NCBI GenBank assembly: GCA_009887095.1 | Contig: QXYC01000009.1 | Coordinates: 1-62,027, forward strand | Direction: 5' to 3' | From: Candidatus Poseidoniales archaeon | GTDB lineage: Archaea > Thermoplasmatota > Poseidoniia > Poseidoniales > Poseidoniaceae | Length of the DNA: 62,027 nucleotides | Part shown: positions 50,752 to 58,664 of the stretch, piece after piece | Numbering within the stretch: position 1 is the first letter of the stretch | Layout: every line of letters starts with the position of its first letter | Made by a program: the position numbers and the translations under genes | Notes under the pieces: generated by a model | Told to the model about the DNA's origin: nothing | The model's database searches: none | The model's input: the letters and a program-made list of their open reading frames with translations, nothing else

Positions 50752-53364
50752 TCACTCTTCAGCCTCGATTTCGATTCCATGGGGGCGCAGGCTCTTGTTT
50801 TTGCTGACATCGCCAGTGACGACAATCGCCATGCCGATTAACATCGTTGCCCAGCCGAGCCACACTGTGTGGGATGCTGGAAGATCGTAAACCGTGACGC
50901 GAACCATTTCCACTGAGGAGAGGTCACCCCCAGTCGTCTGACTCATGAGACCTGAGGCCTGGCTGCCATCAAAGATGAACACAATATCGCCGCTCCATCT
51001 CGTCAGTGTGTCAACTTCCGAACGAGCGGTGCCTGTTGAATCAAACCTCAACATACCCGGTTCAACGATGCCAATGGCTTCACCCGGCGCACCGTTTTCG
51101 ATTTCGTAAACTGTGATTTGAACACCGATGTAGCCGTCGCCGACCTCCAAATCCTCCGACTGGGCCACTAAATCGTTGAATTCGTACCCATAGTTTCCAT
51201 CGATGATCACTTCATCCTTGATCATCGTGATTCGATGACTGGCATCGCCTCTGTCGACGAGAACTGTGGTGTACACGTGCCCAATCAGGAGCAAAATCAG
51301 ACCAAGATGGACAAGGTGAGCCCCAAATGGAATTCGTTGCATCAAATCCCGTACACTGCGACCTTTCCGTTGAACGACCAAAGCCTCTCGAGCAACTGGA
51401 AGAAGGACCAAAAAGAGCATTGGAAGCACGAGCCACGCTAATGTGCCGCGAACTATGAAAGAGGAGACTGTGGTGTTCGAATCCATACCAAACGCCTCTG
51501 GTTTCCACAACGCAAACAACAACGAGAGCGCAGCAGTTCCAATTACCAACCATGCGTTTCTGTTTGAGTCCCCTTTCCGACCGGTGTACATCACCATCGC
51601 TGCAGCGAACGCTAAGACAAAGGGAACACCGTAGACTTCGTGCGCATCAAAGTTCACCGCATCGATGCTCGCCAAAAGAAGGACAAGGGTGAGGACGAGG
51701 TAGAGCCCCACAAGGACGACTGAAGCCCAAAGAGCAATCTGAATCTGAGTTTTACGTTCAAACAGTGATGCACCGTTGGACTTGGATTCAGTCTCTGGAG
51801 CGAACAGCCAAGGCACCACGAACAACAGCATCGTGACACCTGCAGCGAGCACACTGACCAGTTCTGCCCATGCACCTGCGAGCGCCAACATAACGCCACC
51901 TGCTGCCCAAGGCCAAGCTTTTGTGGCATCCCGAGCGAAGAAGAGAGGCGCAAAGAACAACAACGCCAGTCCACCGTAAAATGCGTTTTCTGAGAGAAGT
52001 GCAATCCCAAGATAGAACAGGAAGAGGGTGAAAAATGGAGCATACTGACGAAGAGGCGACGTTTCGCCAAGTCGATCTAAAAACGACTGGTAACGCCATC
52101 CCTCATCTGAAGCATGGTTTGAGGTTGGGTTGGACAGCACTTCAATGGCCAACGGAAGGAGCATGAGCATCGGGAACACAGCATTCGGAACAATGGCGTA
52201 AACATCCGCCCCCGGCACCAAGCCCTCAAGACCATCAAGGCTGCCAAGCATGCCAATCAAGGCGCCGACGGTTGGAATCAGGAACCACCAAGCGCCGCCT
52301 GTGGAGGAAGATTCGTGAGATGAAGTTCGTTGATATTGTACCCAAAGGCCTACGAATAACAGGAGAAGAACGAGGTATGTCATGACCTCGACACCAGCGA
52401 ATCCATCTGATTTGAGCATCACCATCCGAGAGAAAGCATCCGTGGGGGCCTTTCCTTCATCAGCTGCAACAAAGGTGTGGACGGAGGAAGCCCAAACGCC
52501 GCCTGCTCGAGTGACAAGCGTGGCGAATAATGCCAAACCGCCCGCAGCAAGCCCCCCACCAATCCATGCGGCATCCTTAGCGGCGCCTGGACGGGTGCGC
52601 ATGTGGGAAAGAAACACGAGCGCAAGCCAAGGCAGGAACGACCCCGTTTCAACCGGGTCCCACGCCCAATAGCCGCCCCAATCAAGGATGAGGTACGCCC
52701 ACAACCCACCCAAGCCAATGCCAAGAGTTGCGACGAACAGACCGGGGCGAACCGTTGTCAGCATTCGATCTTTAATGCCAGAAGAGGATGCAAACATCGA
52801 AGAAAGAGCAACGGCAGCTGAATGCAAACAAAACGAATACGCCAAGAAAATCAATGGGGGGTGAATGACCATCAAATCTGTTTGAAGCAATTCATTGAGG
52901 CCCCGTCCCACAAAGTACGGCGAGGCTTCCTTGAACGGATCAAGGGTCTGCGCGTTGAGCAATAAAAGCAAACTGAATCCGTGAATAAGTCGCAATCGAA
53001 GTGCATGGGTATTGGAGGACTCACCCTGCATCGGAGCGCGCCATATGTATGCAAGCAAGGCCATCCACATCACCCAGAGCAGAAGAGGGCCCTCACGTGC
53101 AGCCCATGTGGCAGCAAATCGGTACTTGAGAGGAAGTGCAGCACCACCATACGCAACCACATGGTGAATGCTTGTGTCATTGACAAGGAAACGGCTTGCC
53201 AACGCAACGAACGGAAGAACCATCAGCGCATGAAGGCCGAAAGACGCGAGTTTCGACTGCTCATGCAATCGTGGACGGAAAAGAAGCACCGTCGCTGCGA
53301 GGAGGGCAAACCAGAGCGTCGCCCCCCACATGGTTGTTGACCAGCGCACATCCTTCAAGGACAT
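50752..53364 (-). CDS. ccmF: CcmF/CcsA-family cytochrome c haem lyase
   Basis: About 870 residues and some 15 hydrophobic segments. LPLKYRFAATWAAREGPLLL, DLMVIHPPLIFLAYSFCLHS, and WGGYWAWDPVETGSFLPWLA are the haem-handling motifs of CcmF; the last is the tryptophan-rich WWD region. The C-terminus has an extracytoplasmic domain of about 100 residues (MIKDEVIIDGNYGYEFNDLV) before a final helix. CcmF attaches haem to apocytochrome c in system I. It is longer than E. coli CcmF (about 650). ATG 53364 (MSLKDVRWSTTMW) is preferred; a TTG at 53418 would overlap the reductase gene. Other ccm genes are not in the window. Confidence 0.87.
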   Translation of the reverse strand: MSLKDVRWSTTMWGATLWFALLAATVLLFRPRLHEQSKLASFGLHALMVLPFVALASRFLVNDTSIHHVVAYGGAALPLKYRFAATWAAREGPLLLWVMWMALLAYIWRAPMQGESSNTHALRLRLIHGFSLLLLLNAQTLDPFKEASPYFVGRGLNELLQTDLMVIHPPLIFLAYSFCLHSAAVALSSMFASSSGIKDRMLTTVRPGLFVATLGIGLGGLWAYLILDWGGYWAWDPVETGSFLPWLALVFLSHMRTRPGAAKDAAWIGGGLAAGGLALFATLVTRAGGVWASSVHTFVAADEGKAPTDAFSRMVMLKSDGFAGVEVMTYLVLLLLFVGLWVQYQRTSSHESSSTGGAWWFLIPTVGALIGMLGSLDGLEGLVPGADVYAIVPNAVFPMLMLLPLAIEVLSNPTSNHASDEGWRYQSFLDRLGETSPLRQYAPFFTLFLFYLGIALLSENAFYGGLALLFFAPLFFARDATKAWPWAAGGVMLALAGAWAELVSVLAAGVTMLLFVVPWLFAPETESKSNGASLFERKTQIQIALWASVVLVGLYLVLTLVLLLASIDAVNFDAHEVYGVPFVLAFAAAMVMYTGRKGDSNRNAWLVIGTAALSLLFALWKPEAFGMDSNTTVSSFIVRGTLAWLVLPMLFLVLLPVAREALVVQRKGRSVRDLMQRIPFGAHLVHLGLILLLIGHVYTTVLVDRGDASHRITMIKDEVIIDGNYGYEFNDLVAQSEDLEVGDGYIGVQITVYEIENGAPGEAIGIVEPGMLRFDSTGTARSEVDTLTRWSGDIVFIFDGSQASGLMSQTTGGDLSSVEMVRVTVYDLPASHTVWLGWATMLIGMAIVVTGDVSKNKSLRPHGIEIEAEE

Positions 53365-53383
53365 TGCTGATTCTGGAAGTGCT

Positions 53384-54622
53384 TCACCAACCGAAATGCT
53401 TTGCTCGTGAATATCCAAACGAGAGCAAGATTGGGATGACTCGCTTGGTCAGAAGGATTGGTTTTCTTACGAGAATTTTCAGACCAATACCGAGTTTTTG
53501 GAACGGAGACATGTTGCCAAGTTCCTCAGGAAGGCACTTGGCCATGATCGACATCTCCTCATCGGTCAAGTCATACAAGGCTGTTTTTCCTTTGAGGATT
53601 TTATTGTAAGGCGGGAACCGCTTCTTCCAGGCTTTTTCGTACGCCTGAAGCCTTGCCTCTGACATGTTTCCTTCTGCGAGTGCTTTTGCGATGGTTTGTG
53701 CTGCTTCACGCCCGGACCAGAGAGCGAGATGAGAGCCGCCTTCGAACAACGGAGAGGTGAAACCAGCTGCATCGCCAACAAGGATGACGCCGTCGGCTAC
53801 AGTCCGTGTGCGTGGGCCGGAAATCGGTATGGTGCCACCAAAGGGTCGGACTTTGACTCCCTCGGCACGCCACGGAGGATTCACTGTTGGTTTTCCGTCA
53901 AGGTAGGTGTCTTGGATGAACGAGTTGAGGTACTTGATTGCGCCTTTTTTATCCGTGGTAACAAGACCTACGTTTGCCCGTCCCCCCTCCTTTGGAATCA
54001 TCCAAACATAGCCATGAGGGGAATACTTCGGCCACAAGTAAAAATCAAGATACCCATCATTTGGTACATCGAGCATCTCGTACTGGAATCCTGCGATCAC
54101 TTCGACCTCTGTACCCATGTCCAGGAGTTTCGAAGCTGCTCCGGTCACACCAGAGGCATCAATGACTGCTTTGCATTCGATTGGAAAACCGTCACCCTTG
54201 CCATCAATTTTCCAATAGGAAAATTCATTTTCGCTATTGTAAATTCGCTCCATTGAAGTGACTTTGTGGTGCAACAAAAGCGTTGCTCCTTCCTTTCCAG
54301 CTTCATCACAGAGCCATCGCTCAAACAGGTGCTTCTCCAGAACATATCCTTTCTCGGTGAGCAACTTCTCAGTCCCGTCGGGGAAAATCACTCGGATCCC
54401 CGTCACATCGAGGGCTTTGACATGGTCGGGAATTTCCAAATCGAGGTTTTCAACCGCTATGTGACTCAAGCATTCACCACAGTGTACAGGCGTGCCAACT
54501 TCAGGATCGGCCTCGACAATGATTGTTTTCAAACCGGCCCGAGAGGTATGCAATCCTGCTGAACCGCCACCGGGACCTGCGCCGATGATGAGGACATCAC
54601 ACTGCTGTGCTGCTTCGCCCAT
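53384..54622 (-). CDS. Geranylgeranyl reductase family flavoprotein
   Basis: 412 residues. CDVLIIGAGPGGGSAGLHTS binds FAD, VEADPEVGTPVHCGECLS carries the family's conserved cysteine stretch, VLEKHLFERWLCDEAGKEGA follows, and GVILVGDAAGFTSPLFEGGS is the second FAD motif. In archaea this family reduces the double bonds of geranylgeranyl chains in membrane lipids, or of quinone or carotenoid side chains. The surroundings (CcmF, cupredoxin, UbiA, UbiD nearby) make quinone side-chain reduction an alternative. ATG 54622 lies downstream of an in-frame extension (to 54664) that overlaps the cupredoxin gene. Confidence 0.87.
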   Translation of the reverse strand: MGEAAQQCDVLIIGAGPGGGSAGLHTSRAGLKTIIVEADPEVGTPVHCGECLSHIAVENLDLEIPDHVKALDVTGIRVIFPDGTEKLLTEKGYVLEKHLFERWLCDEAGKEGATLLLHHKVTSMERIYNSENEFSYWKIDGKGDGFPIECKAVIDASGVTGAASKLLDMGTEVEVIAGFQYEMLDVPNDGYLDFYLWPKYSPHGYVWMIPKEGGRANVGLVTTDKKGAIKYLNSFIQDTYLDGKPTVNPPWRAEGVKVRPFGGTIPISGPRTRTVADGVILVGDAAGFTSPLFEGGSHLALWSGREAAQTIAKALAEGNMSEARLQAYEKAWKKRFPPYNKILKGKTALYDLTDEEMSIMAKCLPEELGNMSPFQKLGIGLKILVRKPILLTKRVIPILLSFGYSRAKHFGW

Positions 54623-54660
54623 GGACAACTTCAATCGATGGAAGCACATGAAGCAAGCGG

Positions 54661-55149
54661 TCATTCCATTTGCTCATCATCAGCGTACCGAGCAACGAAT
54701 ACAGCAGCAAATGCGGTCATCAACAGGCTGCTAACGAGGGAAACTGCAGGGGTGTCTTCAGAGGCAACCTCCTCAGTCTCTTCTTCGACCTCTTCCACCG
54801 GAGCGGCCTCCACGGTCACGGTGCCAACCATGCCAACGCTGGCGTGCGGTTCGCAGACGAATGTGTGGGTTCCTGCTGTGCCGGGTTCAAAGACGAACCT
54901 GTAATCGACATCACGTTCAGGTTCACCGGAATCAAACAAGCCGTCGTCGGCCACGGCGTTGTGAGCAAGGGCTTGGCCTGCCCACATGAACCGAACTGCT
55001 TGACCTTCGGTGATCGTAATTTCTGAGGGGCTGAATCGTAGGCTTGTGCTGTCCACTGTCACGATGACATCGGAATCTTCAGCGGCAACGGTTTGGGATG
55101 AGAATGCAAAAAGCGCCGTTACTATGAGAAGCATCAGTGCTTTTTGCAT
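54661..55149 (-). CDS. Membrane-anchored cupredoxin (plastocyanin/azurin-like)
   Basis: 162 residues. A signal peptide (KALMLLIVTALFAFSSQTVA) is followed by one cupredoxin domain. The type 1 copper ligands are a His in QALAHNAVADDG, then Cys, His and Met in THTFVCEPHASVGMVGTVTV. An acidic linker (EEVEEETEEVASEDT) and a C-terminal membrane helix (SLVSSLLMTAFAAVFVARYA) hold it at the membrane surface. It would carry single electrons between respiratory complexes, such as to a terminal oxidase. It heads the minus-strand group cupredoxin, geranylgeranyl reductase, ccmF, FKBP. It is divergent from the UbiD gene by about 90 bases. Confidence 0.88.
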   Translation of the reverse strand: MQKALMLLIVTALFAFSSQTVAAEDSDVIVTVDSTSLRFSPSEITITEGQAVRFMWAGQALAHNAVADDGLFDSGEPERDVDYRFVFEPGTAGTHTFVCEPHASVGMVGTVTVEAAPVEEVEEETEEVASEDTPAVSLVSSLLMTAFAAVFVARYADDEQME

Positions 55150-55239
55150 GGCCTCAGGTGGGGCATACTCCCTTTCAATGCATGTATCGAGCCAACTGGA
55201 AAGAGGTGGTAAACAACACAGCAAAATACGACGGTTCAA

Positions 55240-57225
55240 ATGAAGGCCGCTCCAGCATCAATCGTGGCGTGGCGTACATCGAAGCGATGGCTCGAACATC
55301 TCGAGGACCGAAAAGAAGTGCTCCGCATCAAGCGGCCTGTTGACGTGCAGTTCGAAGCCGGTGCCATTGCTGACCTCCTTGTCAAGAACGACGGCCCGGC
55401 CGTTGTCTTTGAGCAGCCTCGCCTTCCCGACGGAACCATCTCCGACATACCACTCGCCATGAATCTCTTCGGCAACCAAGACAGAACCATGCGGGCGCTC
55501 GGCGCCACCCATGAAACAGAAATCGGCGATCGAATGGTTGCGATGATGAAGCCTGACATCGGATTGTACATGAGAAAGCCGTGGAAAGCCCTGCCTCTCC
55601 TTCGGGATGCACTTGCAATGCCGCCGAAAAAGAAGCGGAAAGGAAACTCCCAACGTGTCCGACTGCCGACCGATTTGACCCGTCTTCCGATACCAACCAC
55701 CTGGCCGAAGGATGGTGGACCGTTTGTCACCCTACCCCTCGTCGTGACGAAGAATCCCAAAAACGGAGAGCATAACCTTGGCATGTACCGTGCACAGGTG
55801 TTCGGCCCGAAAGAAATCGGACTCCATTGGCAGATTCACAAGCATGGCGCTGAACATGCCGAGGCGGCAAAGGCGTCTGGAAAAGAAGTCCGTATGCCCG
55901 TTGCAATCTGCATGGGCGGTCCACCAGAATTGATTTTCTCTGCAATATCCCCACTTCCAGACAACCTCAGCGAATACCAGTTCGCCGGCATCCTCGGTCG
56001 AAAGTCACTCCCAATCACCAAAGCGCTCACGCAGGATCTCATGGTCCCCGCTGAGGCCGATATTGTCATCGAAGGTTATTGTATTCCTGGCGAAACACGC
56101 CTTGAAGGACCGTTTGGCGACCACTTTGGGTTCTATTCGCTGACAGGACAGTACCCTGTCATGCACGTTACTGCCATCACCTGCAGAAAGGATGCAGTGC
56201 TTGCAGCCACCATCGTAGGTTTGCCGCCGATGGAAGACGGTCACCTCGGCGAAGCGATTGGCCGGCAATTCTCTCCCGTGCTCAACTTCCAACACCGCGA
56301 TGTGAACAGCGTCCACCTCCCGATGGAAACCGGATTCCACAACCTCGCTATCGTGGCCTCAAAGCAGCGCTACCCCCGTCAAGGAAGAAAAACAGCCATT
56401 GGTTTGTTGGGTGCAGGACAAATGATGTTCCTCAAAACAATGATTGCGGTCGACCCCGATCAAAACCCAAAGGACCTTGAACAACTTCTTGACGCTTTGA
56501 ATGACAAAGTCGACATCAAAACCGATGTCATCGTTCTCGAAGGGATGGTTGCGGACTCACTTGAAGCCGCAAGCCCGTACGAAAATGTGCACAGCAAGGT
56601 GCTCATCGATGCAACCACGCTGGCTGCTGCAGACCCCCGTTCCCCGAACCCGCCGCTCGAGGGCTCGTTTCGTCAAGAGGTCCCAGCTTGGCGGCAAGGT
56701 GAAGGCGAGGCTCCTTCATTTGATGGACTGGACCAAGTTTTGGCCCTTGATGAGGTCGTCGACGCCCGCATGCTCCGGGGCAGCATCATGGTGGTCACCA
56801 TCGATGTTGAGGGAACACCCACACCAGAAGACGGTTCCGAGACCTCGAATGACAAGGCTGAAGGAAATCGCCAAACGAAGATTAAGCAATTGAGAAATTC
56901 AATTTGGCAATTGGACAACGATTCTGCACTTCGATGGCTCTTCATCACCAACAACGACATGGATTTGCACTGTGAAAAAGCCCGTCGTCGCTTGTTGTGG
57001 CAACTCACATCCCGATTCGATGTCGGCCGCGGCCTCACCTTTGACGAGGAGAGGGCGAGGTTGTGTTGGGACGCAACAACACCGATTCCGTCTGAGGAAC
57101 ACGGCGTTCGAAGGTGGCCGTCAATCACGCTCCATAGCCAAGAAACACTGGAAAAGGTGGCGAAGCATCCGGAACTTGCTAAGTACCAATGGCCGCCCCA
57201 CCTTTCCTTTGGAGGCAAGGCTTGA
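55240..57225 (+). CDS. ubiD: UbiD-family decarboxylase
   Basis: 661 residues. LGMYRAQVFGPKEIGLHWQI and RMPVAICMGGPPELIFSAIS are UbiD core motifs that bind prenylated FMN and metal. DIVIEGYCIPGETRLEGPFG carries the catalytic-site glutamates, and KVLIDATTLAAADPRSPNPP is close to the C-terminal part. An extended C-terminal about 130 residues contains a low-complexity loop (TPTPEDGSETSNDKAEGNRQ) followed by conserved-looking WLFITNNDMDLHCEKARRRL. UbiD enzymes decarboxylate aromatic or unsaturated acids in quinone synthesis or catabolism; adjacency to ubiA favours quinone synthesis. A UbiX prenyltransferase for the cofactor is not in the window. The stop overlaps the ubiA start (TGATG). Confidence 0.88.
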   Translation: MKAAPASIVAWRTSKRWLEHLEDRKEVLRIKRPVDVQFEAGAIADLLVKNDGPAVVFEQPRLPDGTISDIPLAMNLFGNQDRTMRALGATHETEIGDRMVAMMKPDIGLYMRKPWKALPLLRDALAMPPKKKRKGNSQRVRLPTDLTRLPIPTTWPKDGGPFVTLPLVVTKNPKNGEHNLGMYRAQVFGPKEIGLHWQIHKHGAEHAEAAKASGKEVRMPVAICMGGPPELIFSAISPLPDNLSEYQFAGILGRKSLPITKALTQDLMVPAEADIVIEGYCIPGETRLEGPFGDHFGFYSLTGQYPVMHVTAITCRKDAVLAATIVGLPPMEDGHLGEAIGRQFSPVLNFQHRDVNSVHLPMETGFHNLAIVASKQRYPRQGRKTAIGLLGAGQMMFLKTMIAVDPDQNPKDLEQLLDALNDKVDIKTDVIVLEGMVADSLEAASPYENVHSKVLIDATTLAAADPRSPNPPLEGSFRQEVPAWRQGEGEAPSFDGLDQVLALDEVVDARMLRGSIMVVTIDVEGTPTPEDGSETSNDKAEGNRQTKIKQLRNSIWQLDNDSALRWLFITNNDMDLHCEKARRRLLWQLTSRFDVGRGLTFDEERARLCWDATTPIPSEEHGVRRWPSITLHSQETLEKVAKHPELAKYQWPPHLSFGGKA

Positions 57226-58133
57226 TGGATGTAAAACAAGTTCTTTCCTTCATCAAAATCGAGCATACATTGTTCTCCCTCCCGTTTGTACTCATCGGTT
57301 ACATTCTCGCCCACAATGAGTTCGTCGCCACAGATACAAGCGGTGTATTCTCGTGGATTGCAGTTGATTTACTATGGATTCTCCTTGCTGCTATCGGTGC
57401 AAGAGGACTCGCCATGGGTCTGAATCGAATCATTGATCGCAAGGTGGATGCGGACAATCCACGCACCGCAGGACGTCACTTGGCCTCAGGCGAGATGTCG
57501 ATTGGAACGGCTTGGTCGCTGTGTGGAGTGTTTCTTGTTATGCTCCTTGGCAGCGCTGCGATGCTCAACCAAGTCGCATTGCTCATGGCATGGCTTCCTG
57601 TATCTGTGTTCGTCGTCTATCCATTCCTCAAAAGGTACACATGGCTCTGCCATTTCTGGCTTGGTCTTTGCCTCGGGCTTGCGCCCGCAGGCGCATGGGT
57701 GGCAATCGCTGCAGACAGTTTGGGGTGGGCCTCCATCACAGACACAGGATGGTACCCTGGGATTTTCTTCATCGCTTTGGGGGTCGCTTTGTGGATTGCA
57801 GCTTTTGACCTTAATTACGCCCGCATGGACATGGAAAGCGACCGAGCGAACGGCATCAAGTCGTTCCCGTCTCGTTTCGGCGATGCCGTTACCACACGTA
57901 CGTCGGTTCAACTCACGCTTGCATGGTTCGCATGTTTTGCCATTTCCAATCCAATGTCTGAGGCCTACTTCTTAGCGGCAGCCGGTGCTATGGCGATTGT
58001 GAACATTGTTGTGATCCTCCGCATGGAACGATGGGCTGATTTTCAAACAACCCTGTTTCGGGCTTCGATGCTCACTGGATGGGTTCTATTGGCCGCTATC
58101 ATCGCCATGGACCCGTCACAAGCGGCCGCATGA
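57225..58133 (+). CDS. ubiA: UbiA-family prenyltransferase
   Basis: 302 residues with about nine membrane helices. MGLNRIIDRKVDADNPRTAG is the first NxxxDxxxD motif and AAFDLNYARMDMESDRANGI the second DxxxD motif, both binding the Mg-diphosphate of the isoprenyl donor. FIKIEHTLFSLPFVLIG is the conserved N-terminal stretch. The family attaches polyprenyl chains to aromatic acceptors, and also builds archaeal lipids (DGGGP synthase). The neighbouring ubiD favours 4-hydroxybenzoate or a related quinone precursor. The ATG overlaps the ubiD stop and has GGAGGCAAGG before it. Confidence 0.92.
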   Translation: MDVKQVLSFIKIEHTLFSLPFVLIGYILAHNEFVATDTSGVFSWIAVDLLWILLAAIGARGLAMGLNRIIDRKVDADNPRTAGRHLASGEMSIGTAWSLCGVFLVMLLGSAAMLNQVALLMAWLPVSVFVVYPFLKRYTWLCHFWLGLCLGLAPAGAWVAIAADSLGWASITDTGWYPGIFFIALGVALWIAAFDLNYARMDMESDRANGIKSFPSRFGDAVTTRTSVQLTLAWFACFAISNPMSEAYFLAAAGAMAIVNIVVILRMERWADFQTTLFRASMLTGWVLLAAIIAMDPSQAAA

Positions 58134-58188
58134 GTGCAGATGCTGAAAACATGCAATGTTCAAGGGCCGGGTGGCTTGAGAGAAATCC

Positions 58189-58569
58189 ATGAACCCAATG
58201 GTTGCATCCCTGCTTGAATTCAACGAAGCCTTCGAAATACCGAAACTTGACTCTCCAGGTCTAAGCCCTGAAGACATGATCGAGTTGCGAATCAAACTCC
58301 TTCGAGAAGAAGTTGAAGAATACGCTGAAGCGGCAAGAGCAGGCGACATGGTCGAAGTTCTTGACGCACTTGCAGACATCGGTTACATCCTTGCCGGGAC
58401 GATCATCAACCATGGCATGCAACACATCTACGATGATGCGTTTAACGAGGTTCACCGTTCAAACATGGCAAAATTGGTCGATGGAAAGGTCATCCGCAGA
58501 GAAGACGGAAAGGTGCTCAAGCCAGAAGGCTGGCAGGCACCACAACTCGCTCAGTTCCTCGAAGAGTGA
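58189..58569 (+). CDS. MazG/PRA-PH-like NTP pyrophosphohydrolase
   Basis: 126 residues. RIKLLREEVEEYAEAARAGD followed by EVLDALADIGYILAGTIINH is the EExxE...ExxDxxAD arrangement of all-alpha NTP pyrophosphatases. GKVIRREDGKVLKPEGWQAP near the end is typical of small family members with a C-terminal strand. They hydrolyse NTPs, often non-canonical ones, to the monophosphate and pyrophosphate. It follows ubiA by 55 bases on the same strand and could be cotranscribed, but no link to quinone synthesis is evident. Downstream is an inverted repeat. Confidence 0.8.
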   Translation: MNPMVASLLEFNEAFEIPKLDSPGLSPEDMIELRIKLLREEVEEYAEAARAGDMVEVLDALADIGYILAGTIINHGMQHIYDDAFNEVHRSNMAKLVDGKVIRREDGKVLKPEGWQAPQLAQFLEE

Positions 58570-58604
58570 ACTTCAGCCCATCGGCACTTCGTATCGAAAC
58601 CGGC

Positions 58605-58638
58605 GTACGTTGACCCTGCTTGCACAAGGCCAACGTAC
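58605..58638. terminator. Inverted repeat between convergent genes
   Basis: GTACGTTG (58605-58612) and CAACGTAC (58631-58638) are perfectly complementary over eight bases around an 18-base loop in which CC and GG can pair further. It sits in the 95-base gap between the MazG-like gene and the repeat protein, so it may serve as a terminator for both. Confidence 0.45.
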
Positions 58639-58664
58639 AGCGATGTGTTCACTGTCAAACAGGT

